Positions 18,341-29,721 of a stretch of 64,000 bases of DNA are shown piece after piece. Position 1 is the stretch's first letter. Each line of letters opens with the position of its first letter. This stretch comes from Paracidovorax avenae ATCC 19860. GTDB taxonomy: Bacteria; Pseudomonadota; Gammaproteobacteria; Burkholderiales; Burkholderiaceae_C. The stretch lies in contig NC_015138.1 of NCBI RefSeq assembly GCF_000176855.2, forward strand, positions 372,001 through 436,000, given 5' to 3'. The notes beneath the pieces were generated by a model. That model saw only the letters and a program-made list of their open reading frames with translations, ran no database searches and was not told where the DNA came from. The position numbers were made by a program, and so were the translations under genes.

Positions 18341-19360
18341 TCACGCAGGCGTGATGCCGATACGGGAAAGAATTTTCAAGGCGAGGGTGTGGAAGTCTTG
18401 GTAGGCGCGGGTCACGGCGGCAGCGTGGCTGCCGATGGCACCGTCTGCCGAACGGAGTTTGAAGACGGGCTTGCGCGCCTCCTGCGAGAGCATCATCAGG
18501 CCATGGTAAGGGCGTAGCAGTGCAAGGCAGTAGGGGTCGCTTTTGATGTCCGGGAGCGTGCCGCCGTCCTTCTCCTGCAGCAGATATTGCCTGTAATCAC
18601 CAGGAATCCGGTCGAGCAACGACTCGTAGGCTTGCACCGGACGCGATAGCGTTTTCTGCTGTTGCACCACGATGTATCCGGCGGGCCGAATCTCTCCGCT
18701 GGGAAGCGGTCCCAGCGCATCGCCAATGCGCAGTGTGCGGTCTTTCCAGCCCATGCGCCACCGCAGCAGCGCGGGCCCCAGATTTCGCAAGCCCTGCAGC
18801 GAGAGCCAATCGGCTGCCAGCGGTACGACGACATGGTCCGTGCCGATCAACACGGATTGGTTGATGGCTCCCTGGTTGGGGGCTACGTCGAACATCACTA
18901 AATCGGCATTCATCTCACTCGCCTTGGCCTGCGCCATGCGCCAGAATGCACTGAGCACGAGCATGGCATGCTCGCGTGCATCTTCGTTGCCCAACAGCGC
19001 CTGGGTCCACTGCTCCGAGAGCTGGTCCTCGAAGGCGGACAAGCCCATGTCTCCGGCGATCAATTGCAGTTTTGGATCGATGGCGATGGTCTTTGGGGGG
19101 GAGAAATCTTCCGCGCGCGCGAGTGGTCTCACGGCGTCGTAGATGGTGCTTACGCAATGGCCAGCTCTGGCGGGATTCCACAGGTCCGAAAGCGCTGCTT
19201 CGTCGACGAAGGCCGCGGTCAAATTCGCTTGGTGGTCGCAGTCCACCACCAGAGTCCGCACGCCCAGTTCCGCGAACATCCAGGACAGGTGATAGACCAG
19301 TGTGGTCTTGCCGACGCCGCCCTTGTTGTTGAAGAACGTCAAAGTGGGCACGGACGTCAT
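18341..19360 (-). CDS. ParA/MinD-family ATPase inserted between gatA and gatB
   Basis: This 339-residue ParA-like ATPase begins with the deviant Walker A motif [10 protein letters not shown] (residues 10-19), followed by [15 protein letters not shown] (switch I Asp). A Walker B-like [18 protein letters not shown] and [17 protein letters not shown] lie further on. ParA ATPases form dimers on DNA, membranes or large assemblies to position cargo. No ParB or parS is visible nearby, so plasmid-style partitioning is unlikely. Its ATG overlaps the stop of the AlbA_2 gene (ATGA at 19360), so the two are translationally coupled and probably work together. Codon use is less G+C-rich than gatA/gatB, suggesting transfer. 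Confidence 0.88.
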   Translation of the reverse strand: MTSVPTLTFFNNKGGVGKTTLVYHLSWMFAELGVRTLVVDCDHQANLTAAFVDEAALSDLWNPARAGHCVSTIYDAVRPLARAEDFSPPKTIAIDPKLQLIAGDMGLSAFEDQLSEQWTQALLGNEDAREHAMLVLSAFWRMAQAKASEMNADLVMFDVAPNQGAINQSVLIGTDHVVVPLAADWLSLQGLRNLGPALLRWRMGWKDRTLRIGDALGPLPSGEIRPAGYIVVQQQKTLSRPVQAYESLLDRIPGDYRQYLLQEKDGGTLPDIKSDPYCLALLRPYHGLMMLSQEARKPVFKLRSADGAIGSHAAAVTRAYQDFHTLALKILSRIGITPA

Positions 19361-20562
19361 GCCGTCGGCCTCTTCCGGACGGTGACCAGTACGAAGCCCT
19401 GCTCCACGCGGAATTCCGGCGGTGGGTTGCTGTTGTCCTGCAGCACTTTGCGGGCGCTCTGGATGCCGAAGCCGAACCGTTGCACAAAATCGAGATGTGC
19501 CAGGGCCTCGGCAATCGACGGATTGCGGTAGTCGGTAATGTACGGCTCGCCGAAATTCTCGGGCGTCACGATGCCGTAGGGGCCGCCCGGATTCCATATC
19601 TCAATGCGGTCGTCGAACCAGTACACCCGGACCGGCGCATTGGTGCCCTCGTAGGTACGGTGCAGTACTGCGTTGCGGAAGAGCTGCTGCAGCGCTGCCA
19701 GTGGATAGTCCGGCGCGGCGACTTCCCGGTCCACTCCGAGGATGCGCAAGGACGTCCGGATGTGGGCTTTCAGACGCCGTTCCGTCTCCAGAATCATCGT
19801 TTCCAGCGTACCGGTGATCTTTTCCTGGTCTTCGATGTCGGAGCCCTGTTCTGTGCCCGCGTATCGGATGAACTGCACATACGCCCCGGCCAGGAAGTCC
19901 TGCGGCGACAGGCCCAGGGTCAGCAATCCAGTGACAGTGGGAAGGCAGGGCGCAATGCCCAGGGCCATGCGCGTGGTGGCCAATTGCTCTTCCGTGGAGC
20001 GGCCGTTGGCGGCCAGTACGTCCGGTGCAAGCGCTGAGGGAAGGTAGGTTTCCTTGAAATAGCGCAAGTCCAGATCATCCACGGAGGCGCTTGGAATCGC
20101 TTCGCTGTCGAAAGGCCGGCCGGCATTGGTCCTGCGCACTTCATCGAGCACACGCTCGTCTTCACGATGGGCCTGCCGGTTGCTGGCGGACATCCGTACC
20201 CACGCCCTGCCGTCGAAGCGGACAGGGGGCAGTGCCGACGGATGCACCACGATGGCGACCACCGAGAGGCCATTCACCGAAAGGACCCGTACCGTCACGC
20301 TGGGCAACGGCTGGATGCGGGCATCGGAGGTGATCTGGTCGATGCTCAAGCGCAACCGGTCATCGGCCTGGACGCCGACGACGGTGCCATCGTCGCGGAC
20401 TCCGATGAACAGCACGCCGGGCTGGCGGTTGCGTGCCAAGTCATTGGCGAACGCGCAGACGGTCTTGCACACCTTATCCTTGTCGAAGGATTCCTTGCGC
20501 TCCAGAACCTGAGACTCCGGCGCTGCGAGCAGGTCAAGGAGTTGCGCATCCGTATAGCTCAT
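19357..20562 (-). CDS. AlbA_2 (Schlafen-like) nucleic-acid-binding domain + HATPase_c_4 protein
   Basis: This 401-residue protein has two recognisable parts. Residues 18-130 are an AlbA_2/Schlafen-like domain ([34 protein letters not shown]), and residues 294-401 are an ATP-binding C-terminal unit of the HATPase_c_4 type ([12 protein letters not shown] with the N-box Asn, [12 protein letters not shown] with the G1-like box, then [14 protein letters not shown]). AlbA_2-HATPase_c_4 proteins are widespread as transcription regulators and are often found beside defence or mobile genes. The start ATG at 20562 overlaps the gatA stop (ATGA) and the stop overlaps the ParA start (ATGA at 19360), so gatA, this gene and parA form a tightly coupled set. 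Lower G+C than gatA suggests acquisition. Confidence 0.85.
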   Translation of the reverse strand: MSYTDAQLLDLLAAPESQVLERKESFDKDKVCKTVCAFANDLARNRQPGVLFIGVRDDGTVVGVQADDRLRLSIDQITSDARIQPLPSVTVRVLSVNGLSVVAIVVHPSALPPVRFDGRAWVRMSASNRQAHREDERVLDEVRRTNAGRPFDSEAIPSASVDDLDLRYFKETYLPSALAPDVLAANGRSTEEQLATTRMALGIAPCLPTVTGLLTLGLSPQDFLAGAYVQFIRYAGTEQGSDIEDQEKITGTLETMILETERRLKAHIRTSLRILGVDREVAAPDYPLAALQQLFRNAVLHRTYEGTNAPVRVYWFDDRIEIWNPGGPYGIVTPENFGEPYITDYRNPSIAEALAHLDFVQRFGFGIQSARKVLQDNSNPPPEFRVEQGFVLVTVRKRPTA

Positions 20563-22064
20563 GCCGAAAATGCCGTGGGCGTGCGGAGGTGGAAATCGGT
20601 CGCCTGCTGCAGGCGGTGCGCGGCGTTCAGCAGCCGGCCTTCCTGGAAGTAGTTGCCGATGAGCTGCAGGCCCACGGGCATGCCGCCCTCGCCGAAACCG
20701 GCGGGCACGCTCATGCCGGGCAGGCCGGCGAGCGAGGCGGGCAGCGTGAAGATGTCGGCCAGGTAGTCGGCCAGCGGGTCGTTGCCGTGCTCGCCGAGCT
20801 TCCAGGCCACCGTGGGCGCCACCGGGCCGGCGATCAGGTCGCACTCCTTGAAGGCGTTCTGGAAGTCATCCGCGATCATGCGGCGGATCTTCTGCGCCTG
20901 CAGGTAGTAGGCGTCGTAGTAGCCGTGCGATAGCACGTAGGTGCCGATCATGATGCGGCGCTTGACCTCGTCGCCGAAGCCTTCGGCGCGCGTCTTCTTG
21001 TACATGTCCACCAGGTCGGTGTAGTCCCTGGCGCGGTGGCCGAACTTCACGCCGTCGAAGCGGCTCAGGTTCGACGAGGCCTCGGCCGGCGCGATGATGT
21101 AGTACACCGGGATGGACAGCTCGGTGCGCGGCAGCGTGATCGGCACCAGCTTCGCGCCGAGCTTCTCGTATTCCTTGAGCGCGCCATCGACCGCGGCGCG
21201 CACGTCGGGCGCCAGGCCCTCGCCGAAGAATTCGGCCGGGATGCCGATGCGCAGGCCGTCGATGCTGTCGCCCAGCTTCGCGGTGAAGTCCTCGGCCGGC
21301 ACGTCCAGGCTGGTGGAGTCGCGGTCCGGGTCGGGGCCGCAGATCGCCGAGAGCAGCAGCGCGCAGTCCTCGGCCGAGCGGGCCATCGGGCCGGCCTGGT
21401 CCAGGCTGGAGGCGAAGGCGATCATGCCGTAGCGGCTGGCGCGGCCGTAGGTGGGCTTGATGCCGGTGATGCCGCAGAACGAGGCCGGCTGGCGGATGGA
21501 GCCGCCCGTGTCGGTGCCCGTCACGGCCGGGGCGAGGCGTGCGGCCACGGCCACGGCGCTGCCGCCGGAGGAGCCGCCCGGCACGCGGCCGGTGGCCCAG
21601 GGGTTGCGCACCGGGGCGGGCGCATCGGCGCCCAGGGGAGCGACGGCCGAGTTCTCGTTGGCCGAGCCCATGGCGAATTCATCGCAGTTGAGCTTGCCCA
21701 GGGTCACGGCACCGGCGTCGGCCAGCCGCGTGACCACCGTGGCGTCGAAGGGCGACTGGTAGCCGGCCAGCATCTTCGAGCCGGCCGTGCTGGGGAAGTC
21801 GCGCGTGACGAAGATGTCCTTGTGGGCGATGGGCACGCCCGCCAGCGGGCCGGCCGTGCCGGCGGCGATGGCCGCGTCCTGCGCGCGGGCCTGGGCCAGG
21901 GTGGCTTCCTCGTTGATGCTCACGAAGGCGCCGAGGCCGGTGTGCTGCTGGACGCGGGCGAGGAAATGCCGGGCGGTCTCGACGGCAGAGACCTGCTTGC
22001 CGCGCAACGCCGCGGCCAGTTCGGCCACGCCCAGGGTGTGGAGGGGAGAGGAGGGTTCGCTCAT
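20559..22064 (-). CDS. gatA: aspartyl/glutamyl-tRNA amidotransferase subunit A
   Basis: GatA is the amidase subunit that hydrolyses glutamine and hands ammonia to GatB. The 501-residue protein shows the amidase-signature triad region: the Lys in PIAHKDIFV, and [20 protein letters not shown] followed by [17 protein letters not shown], which holds the cis-Ser and the nucleophilic Ser. Length and order are normal. It lies downstream of gatC (22 bases) on the minus strand. Its stop overlaps the start of an inserted AlbA_2 gene, where gatB would normally follow. Confidence 0.96.
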   Translation of the reverse strand: MSEPSSPLHTLGVAELAAALRGKQVSAVETARHFLARVQQHTGLGAFVSINEEATLAQARAQDAAIAAGTAGPLAGVPIAHKDIFVTRDFPSTAGSKMLAGYQSPFDATVVTRLADAGAVTLGKLNCDEFAMGSANENSAVAPLGADAPAPVRNPWATGRVPGGSSGGSAVAVAARLAPAVTGTDTGGSIRQPASFCGITGIKPTYGRASRYGMIAFASSLDQAGPMARSAEDCALLLSAICGPDPDRDSTSLDVPAEDFTAKLGDSIDGLRIGIPAEFFGEGLAPDVRAAVDGALKEYEKLGAKLVPITLPRTELSIPVYYIIAPAEASSNLSRFDGVKFGHRARDYTDLVDMYKKTRAEGFGDEVKRRIMIGTYVLSHGYYDAYYLQAQKIRRMIADDFQNAFKECDLIAGPVAPTVAWKLGEHGNDPLADYLADIFTLPASLAGLPGMSVPAGFGEGGMPVGLQLIGNYFQEGRLLNAAHRLQQATDFHLRTPTAFSA

Positions 22065-22086
22065 GGATTACGTATGCTTATTCTTG

Positions 22087-22386
22087 TTATTCGATCACCT
22101 TGGGTACCAGGAACAGGCCCCGCTCCACGGCGGGCGCGCTGCGCTGGTTGGCCTCGCGCTGGTCTGGCTCGCTCGCGGTGTCTTCCCGCAGGCGCAGGGC
22201 GATGTCCTGGATGGCCGCCACGGGGTGGGAGAGGGGTTCCAGGCCGGCGGTATCCACAGCCCGCATCTTCTCGACGATGCCGAAGAAGCCGTTGAGCTGG
22301 GTGAGCATGCGCTCACTTTCGGCGGGGCTCAGATCGAGCCGCGCCAGGTTGGCGATGCGGCCAATGTCCTGGGGTGTCAGTGCCAT
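22087..22386 (-). CDS. gatC: aspartyl/glutamyl-tRNA amidotransferase subunit C
   Basis: GatC is the small 99-residue subunit that stabilises GatA-GatB. The typical features are seen: [19 protein letters not shown], the helical stretch [22 protein letters not shown], and the closing [14 protein letters not shown] with the Pro-Lys-Val-Ile motif. It is the first gene of the minus-strand gatCA operon, starting 206 bases from the divergent mreB. A gatC-mreB divergent arrangement is common in Burkholderiales. Confidence 0.94.
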   Translation of the reverse strand: MALTPQDIGRIANLARLDLSPAESERMLTQLNGFFGIVEKMRAVDTAGLEPLSHPVAAIQDIALRLREDTASEPDQREANQRSAPAVERGLFLVPKVIE

Positions 22387-22592
22387 AGGGAAAACAGGTC
22401 CGGAAACGGGATGTAAAGCTGCGCTGGCGTAGGGCCGGGCGGGAGTTATTCACAGGGGATGCGGTATTATCCCGGCTTTGCCGCAATACCCTCCCCACCG
22501 CCGGTCATTGTGCGAAAAAAGCCCACAAACACCCTGTAAACACCCGGCGACGGCAGGCCGACGCGCATGCCGTGCCCGAGAGGAATTCCTGA

Positions 22593-23636
<1,044 letters not shown>

Positions 23637-23787
23637 CATGACCATGCCGCGGGGCGGAGGTTGCGGGTCCGCCGGCCGGGCAGGCCGGCCGCCGTGCCTG
23701 CGCCCCGATGGCGCCGCGTTCTCTACTGCGTCCGTGCTCGCGCGGCACCGTTCCTCCTGACATTCCCTGCGGCTGTTCCCTACCGCC

Positions 23788-24708
23788 ATGCCCATCGGTA
23801 CCCTCGAACGGACCGCGCCGTCTTTCTTCAAGCAGGGCCCGTCGCCGCGCGCCCGCTTTGCGCTGTGCGGCGCGCTGGCGCTCTTTCTCATGGTGGCGGA
23901 CGCCCGCTTCCATGTCACCGAGCCGCTGCGCAAGGCCATCGCCGTGGCACTCTACCCGGTGCAGTGGGTGATGCTGCAGCCCGTGGAGTTCGTGGGCGGC
24001 GGCATGGCCTACCTGCGCACCATGGAATCCGCCCAGGCCGAGGTCGATACCGCGCGGCGCAACATGGTGGCCATGGCCCAGCGGGCCAACCAGGCCGAGC
24101 AGCTCCTGCAGGAGAACGAGCGCCTGCGCAAGCTGCTGCAGTTGCGCGACCGGCTGCAGACGCCCGCGAAGGCCGCGCAGGTGATCTACGACGCCGCAGA
24201 CCCTTATACCCGCCGGGTGATGATCGACCAGGGCCAGATGGCCGGCATCGTGCTCGGCTCCCCGGTCATGGACGAATCGGGCATGCTCGGCCAGGTGACC
24301 CGGGTGCATCCGCTGCTGAGCGAGGTCACCCTGCTCATCGACCGCGACCAGGCCATTCCGGTCATGAACCTGCGCACGGGCGCGCGTGGCGTGGCCTACG
24401 GCGACCCCGTCATCGCGCACGGCGGCGGGATGGAGCTGCGCTTCATGCCCAGCAATGCCGATGTGCAGGAGGGTGACCTGCTCACTACCAGCGGGGTGGA
24501 CGGCCTCTATCCGCCGGGCCTGCCCGTGGCCCGCATCGTGCGCGTGGAGCGCCGGGCCGATTCCGCCTTCGCCCGCATCTACTGCGCGCCCCTGGCGCAG
24601 GCGCAGGGCGCCCGCCACGTCATGGTGCTGCAGCCGCTCGATACCGGCCTGCCCGAGCGGCCTCCCGCCGCCGAGCCCGCGCCGGCCCGCAAGGGAGGCC
24701 GCCGATGA
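23788..24708 (+). CDS. mreC: rod-shape-determining protein MreC
   Basis: MreC is the periplasmic bitopic elongasome scaffold. The 306-residue protein has a cytoplasmic tail, one membrane helix at about residues 31-50 (FALCGALALFLMVADARF), a coiled coil at about 85-120 (MVAMAQRANQAEQLLQENER), and then the beta-barrel domain with ARVIYDA-like and ILGSPVMDESGMLGQVTRVHP, ending in a Pro/Ala-rich tail. It begins 151 bases after mreB. The stop overlaps mreD by four bases, implying co-translation. MreC activates PBP2 in the elongasome. Confidence 0.95.
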   Translation: MPIGTLERTAPSFFKQGPSPRARFALCGALALFLMVADARFHVTEPLRKAIAVALYPVQWVMLQPVEFVGGGMAYLRTMESAQAEVDTARRNMVAMAQRANQAEQLLQENERLRKLLQLRDRLQTPAKAAQVIYDAADPYTRRVMIDQGQMAGIVLGSPVMDESGMLGQVTRVHPLLSEVTLLIDRDQAIPVMNLRTGARGVAYGDPVIAHGGGMELRFMPSNADVQEGDLLTTSGVDGLYPPGLPVARIVRVERRADSAFARIYCAPLAQAQGARHVMVLQPLDTGLPERPPAAEPAPARKGGRR

Positions 24709-25223
24709 TCATGCCCCGCGGCGAGCAGCTGCTGCTGCCCGTGCGCCCCGCCTTCATCGCGGCCAGCCTGCTGGTGGCGCTGGCGTTCAACATGCTGCCG
24801 CTCGGGCGCGTGGTGTGGACGCCCGACCTCGTCATGGTGCTGCTGGTCTTCTGGGGCGTGCACCAGCCCCAGCGCGTGGGCATGGCCGTCGCCTTCGCCA
24901 TGGGCCTGTGCATGGACGTCTACCAGACCGCGCTGCTGGGGCAGCATGCGCTGGCCTATTGCGCCATGATGTTCGGCGCGATCTACCTGCACCGGCGCCT
25001 GCTGTGGTTCAGCCCGTTCTCGCAGGCGCTGCAGGTGCTGCCCCTGTTCCTGGCCGCGCATGCGATCGAGCTGCTGGTGCGCATGGTCTCGGGCGGCATC
25101 CTGCCCGGTCTGCCGGGGCTGATCGCCCCGGTGCTCGAGGCCCTGCTGTGGCCGCTCGCCAGCTGGGTGCTGCTCGCGCCGCAGCGCCGCCCGCCCGACC
25201 GCGACGAGAACCGGCCGCTGTAA
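24705..25223 (+). CDS. mreD: rod-shape-determining protein MreD
   Basis: MreD is a small 172-residue inner-membrane protein with five or six helices and few charged residues (LLVALAFNMLPLGRVVWTPD, MAVAFAMGLCMDVYQTALLGQ). It forms the MreCD complex that links MreB filaments to the wall synthases. The ATG overlaps the mreC stop (ATGA at 24705), so the two are translationally coupled. mrdA follows 31 bases downstream. No unusual feature is seen. Confidence 0.95.
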   Translation: MIMPRGEQLLLPVRPAFIAASLLVALAFNMLPLGRVVWTPDLVMVLLVFWGVHQPQRVGMAVAFAMGLCMDVYQTALLGQHALAYCAMMFGAIYLHRRLLWFSPFSQALQVLPLFLAAHAIELLVRMVSGGILPGLPGLIAPVLEALLWPLASWVLLAPQRRPPDRDENRPL

Positions 25224-25254
25224 GGCGCCTTCTGTTTTCCTCCGCCCTTCCGAC

Positions 25255-27201
25255 ATGACCGAGTTGCGCAACACCGAGGCCGATCTCTCGCGGTTCCGCC
25301 TGCGCGTCTTCGTCGTGGGCCTCGTGGTGCTGCTTGCCATGTGCCTGATCGTGGCGCGCCTGCTCGTGCTGCAGGTGGTGCGCCACGAAGACCTCGCCGA
25401 CCAGGCCGAGAGCAACCGCACCGCGGTCGTTCCCATCGTGCCCAACCGGGGGCTCATCCAGGACCGCAACGGCGTGGTGCTGGCCACCAACTACTCGGCC
25501 TATACCCTGGAGATCACGCCCTCGAAGGTCGATGGCCTGGAGGACACGATCGACGAACTCGCCAAGGTCGTGGAGATCCACGCCCGCGACCGGCGCCGGT
25601 TCAAGCGGCTCATGGAGGAGTCGCGCAGCTTCGAGTCGCTGCCGATCCGCACGCGCCTGTCGGACCAGGAGGTCGCGCGCTTCACCGCGCAGCGCTACCG
25701 CTTCCCGGGCGTGGACATCAAGGCCCGGCTCTTCCGCAACTACCCGCTGGGCGACGTCGGCAGCCACGCCATCGGCTACATCGGCCGCATCAACCAGCGC
25801 GAGAAGGAGCGCATCGAGGATTCCGAGGACGCAGCCAACTACCGCGGCACCGACCACATCGGCAAGCTCGGCATCGAGCAGAGCCAGGAGACCACGCTGC
25901 ACGGCCAGACCGGCGTGGAGCGCATGGAGACCTCGGCCGGCGGCCACGCGGTGCGGCGCCTCGCGAGCCATCCGGCCACGCCGGGCAACACCGTGATGCT
26001 GTCGCTCGACATCAAGCTGCAGAAGCTGGTGGAGGACATGTTCGGCGACCGCCGCGGCGCGCTGGTGGCGATCGATCCGCGCAACGGCGAAGTGCTCGCC
26101 CTGGTATCGAAGCCCACCTTCGATCCGAACCTGTTCGTGGAAGGCATCGATTCGGAGAACTGGCAGGCGCTCAACGAGTCCATCGACAAGCCGCTGCTCA
26201 ACCGCGCGCTGCGCGGCACCTATCCGCCCGGCTCCACCTACAAGCCCTTCATGGCGCTCGGCGCGCTGCAGCTGAACAAGCGCTCGCCCACGCAGGTGTA
26301 CAACGACCCGGGTTTCTATACCTACGGCGGCCACACGTTCCGCAGCCATGAAGGCGGCCTGGGCGGGGTGGACATGGTGCGCGCCATCCAGTTCTCCAGC
26401 AATACCTACTTCTACTCGCTGGCCGTGGACATGGGCGTGGACACCATCCACGACTTCATGAAGCCGCTGGGCTTCGGCCAGATCACGGGCATCGACCTCA
26501 ATGGCGAGGTGCGCGGCGTGCTGCCCAGCACCGAGTGGAAGCGCAATACCTACAAGCGCCCGGAGATGAAGCGCTGGTACTCCGGCGAGACCGTGTCGCT
26601 CGGCATCGGGCAGGGCTACAACAGCTTCACCATGCTGCAGCTGGCCTCGGCCGAGGCGACGCTCGCCAACGGCGGCATCCGCTACCGCCCGCACCTCGTG
26701 AAGGCCGTGCGCGACACGGTCACCGGCGCGGTCACGGAAGTGCAGCAGCCACCGGGCGAGAACCTGGGCTACTCGCCGAAGAACCTCGAGATCGTGCGCA
26801 ACGGGCTCACGGCGGTGATCAAGGCCGGCACGGGCACGCGCGTGTTCGCCGGGGCTCCCTACACCGCGGCCGGCAAGACCGGCACCGCCCAGGCCGTGAG
26901 CCTCGGGCAGAACGTGAAATACAACGCCAAACTGCTGGAAGAGCACCAGCGTGACCATTCCCTGTTCGCCGCCTTCGCGCCGGCCGAGAGCCCGCGCATC
27001 GCCGTCGCGGTGATCGTGGAGAACGCGGGCTTCGGGGCCGCGGCCGCCGCGCCCATCGTGCGCCGGGTGTTCGACTACTGGCTGCAGGGCGACTACCCCA
27101 ACGAGCAGGACCTGGCGGCGGTCGCCAAGGGCCAGGCCGGCGCGCCCATGGGCACGCCGCGCCGCGCGGCCGACGTGCAGGTCACGGCTCCCGCGCCCTG
27201 A
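25255..27201 (+). CDS. mrdA: penicillin-binding protein 2 (elongasome transpeptidase)
   Basis: This 648-residue class B transpeptidase makes the lateral-wall cross-links together with RodA. After a short cytoplasmic tail and one helix (VFVVGLVVLLAMCLIVARLL) come the dimerisation pedestal and transpeptidase domain. Catalytic motifs: S327 in PGSTYKPFMALG (SXXK), SSN in IQFSSNTYFYSLA, and K541 in AGKTGTAQAVSLG (KTG). All are present, so the enzyme should be active. It is the last gene of the mreBCD run. The usual rodA partner does not follow; the next gene is an EamA exporter on the other strand. The Pro/Ala-rich C-terminal tail varies in this family. Confidence 0.96.
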   Translation: MTELRNTEADLSRFRLRVFVVGLVVLLAMCLIVARLLVLQVVRHEDLADQAESNRTAVVPIVPNRGLIQDRNGVVLATNYSAYTLEITPSKVDGLEDTIDELAKVVEIHARDRRRFKRLMEESRSFESLPIRTRLSDQEVARFTAQRYRFPGVDIKARLFRNYPLGDVGSHAIGYIGRINQREKERIEDSEDAANYRGTDHIGKLGIEQSQETTLHGQTGVERMETSAGGHAVRRLASHPATPGNTVMLSLDIKLQKLVEDMFGDRRGALVAIDPRNGEVLALVSKPTFDPNLFVEGIDSENWQALNESIDKPLLNRALRGTYPPGSTYKPFMALGALQLNKRSPTQVYNDPGFYTYGGHTFRSHEGGLGGVDMVRAIQFSSNTYFYSLAVDMGVDTIHDFMKPLGFGQITGIDLNGEVRGVLPSTEWKRNTYKRPEMKRWYSGETVSLGIGQGYNSFTMLQLASAEATLANGGIRYRPHLVKAVRDTVTGAVTEVQQPPGENLGYSPKNLEIVRNGLTAVIKAGTGTRVFAGAPYTAAGKTGTAQAVSLGQNVKYNAKLLEEHQRDHSLFAAFAPAESPRIAVAVIVENAGFGAAAAAPIVRRVFDYWLQGDYPNEQDLAAVAKGQAGAPMGTPRRAADVQVTAPAP

Positions 27202-27222
27202 CGGAAAGGCGATCGCGGCCTG

Positions 27223-28116
27223 TCAGCCGGCGGCCTGCGGCGCGCGCGGCGGCTGCAACTGGCTGGCGATCAGCGCGCCGACGATGAGGGCCGCCCCGCA
27301 CACGCCGGTCCAGCCCAGGCGTTCGCCGATCAGCGCCCAGGCCGTGAGCGCCGCGAACACCGGTTCCAGGCCGAAGACGATGGCGCTGCGCATGGCATCC
27401 ACGCGCTGCTGGCCCCACGCCTGCAGCGTGACCACCAGCACGCTGGCCACCACCCCCAGGTAGGCCACCGCGGCCCACGCATCGCCCGGCAATTGCGCGA
27501 CCTGCGCCACCGACGTGGCATAGCCGCCATGGCGCACGCCCACCAGCACGGTGGCGGCGCCGAACATCACCAGCGCCTGCATGGCCGCCATGCGCGTGGC
27601 CCGCAGCGGCGTCGCGGCCGTGCGGCGCGCGCATTCCTCCAGCGCGAGGATGTAGATGGCGTAGAACACCGTGCTGGCCAGGGTCAGGGTATCGCCCAGG
27701 TTCCAGGGTTCGTTCTCGTGGAACATCAGGCCCATGCCCGCCAGTGCCATGCCGCAGGCGGCCCACAGGGCCCACCCGTAGCGCCGGCCCAGCACGGCCA
27801 TGGCCAGCAGCGGCACGACCAGCACGTTCAGGCCGGTGACGAAGGCGTTGCGGTTGCTGCTGGTGCGCGACAGCCCCTCGATCTGCAGCCAGAACGCCAG
27901 GAACAGGAGGGCGCCCAGCAGCAGCCCCCAGCCGAACTCGGCGCGGCGCATGCCGCGCCACATCGGGCTGAGCACGGCCAGCGCGATGGCGAAGCGCATC
28001 CAGATGATCTGCAGCGCGTCCAGGTGCGCGGACAGCATCTTCATCGCGGGGAAGGTCGTTCCCCAGACCATGGTGACGAGAAGGAGGGCCAGCAGGCCCT
28101 GGCGTTCGGAGCGCAA
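27223..28116 (-). CDS. EamA/DMT-family transporter
   Basis: This 297-residue, ten-helix transporter has two EamA repeats: the first begins LLALLLVTMVWGTTFPAMKM (the classic TMVWGTTF start) and the second near LASTVFYAIYILALEECA. It is the last gene on the minus strand after the amino-acid ABC transporter, with a 5-base gap, so it is probably co-transcribed with it. That context would fit amino-acid or metabolite export balancing uptake, but this is inference. It is convergent with mrdA. Confidence 0.88.
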   Translation of the reverse strand: MRSERQGLLALLLVTMVWGTTFPAMKMLSAHLDALQIIWMRFAIALAVLSPMWRGMRRAEFGWGLLLGALLFLAFWLQIEGLSRTSSNRNAFVTGLNVLVVPLLAMAVLGRRYGWALWAACGMALAGMGLMFHENEPWNLGDTLTLASTVFYAIYILALEECARRTAATPLRATRMAAMQALVMFGAATVLVGVRHGGYATSVAQVAQLPGDAWAAVAYLGVVASVLVVTLQAWGQQRVDAMRSAIVFGLEPVFAALTAWALIGERLGWTGVCGAALIVGALIASQLQPPRAPQAAG

Positions 28117-28121
28117 GGCGG

Positions 28122-28876
<755 letters not shown>

Positions 28877-28880
<4 letters not shown>

Positions 28881-29659
28881 TGGGCGCGGCCCTCCACGTC
28901 GAAGCGGTGCTCGATGGCGTTCGAGACCTGGGTCACCAGCGTGGTCAGCAGCAGGTAGGTGATGGCCACCGTGGAGAGCGTGGCGATCGGCTGGAACGTG
29001 GCCGACTGGATGCGGTTGCCCACGTTGGTCAGCTCCACCACGCCGATCGCGTAGGCGAGCGAAGAGTCCTTGAGCAGCGCAACGAAATTGCTCACCAGCG
29101 GCGGCAGCGAAATCTTGAAGGCCTGGGGGAACACCACGTCGAAGAAGACATGCGTGCGCGACAGCCCCAGGGCGCGTGCCGCCTCGGTCTGTCCGCGCGG
29201 CACGGCCAGCAGGCCTGCGCGGATGGCTTCGGAGTTGTAGGCGCCCACGTTCAGGCCCAGCGCCACCACGGCGGCGGCGAAGTCGGGCAGGTTGAGCCCC
29301 GGCACCAGCACCGGCAGCGCGAAATACACGAACAGGATCTGCACCAGCAGCGGCGTGCCGCGGATCACCCAGATGTAGAAGCGGGACACCCAGCGCAGCG
29401 GCGTCCAGCGCGCGGTGCGGGCCAGGGCTGCGCCGGTGCCGAGAACGAGGCCGCAGAACCCGCTCACGAGCGTGAGCCAGAGCGTGGTGCGCGCGCCGTC
29501 GGCGAAGGCCTGCGCGTTGGGGCCGATGGGGTCGGGGAGGAAGGAGAGGGCCTGGCCGAGCAGGGCCAGGGCCAGCACCATCAGCACCAGGGCCGAGACC
29601 AGCGTCGCATTGCTGCGCTGCTGGCGGCTCCAGTGCCGGGGCCAAAGAGCGGTGAGCAT
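28877..29659 (-). CDS. polar amino-acid ABC transporter permease
   Basis: This 260-residue HisMQ-type permease has five or six helices. The cytoplasmic EAA loop [22 protein letters not shown] couples it to the ATPase. Other marks are [20 protein letters not shown] at the first helix after the lead-in and [19 protein letters not shown], the RGTPLLVQ motif of the polar amino-acid permeases. It overlaps the ATPase gene by four bases. The gap to the upstream solute-binding protein gene is 62 bases. A single permease gene implies a homodimer. Confidence 0.95.
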
Positions 29660-29721
29660 GGAGAAAGCGTCCGGAAGGCCGGCCGTGCACCCGTTTCAGG
29701 GCGCCGGCCGGCGGTCAGGGA

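Noticed and set aside
18341..20562. Plasmid-type partition locus (ParA with ParB)
   Set aside because: No ParB-like helix-turn-helix protein or parS-like repeat is visible, and the partner has AlbA_2 and HATPase_c_4 motifs instead.
22387..22592. A riboswitch in the mreB leader
   Set aside because: The leader shows no conserved aptamer-like pairing that I recognise and no terminator before mreB.
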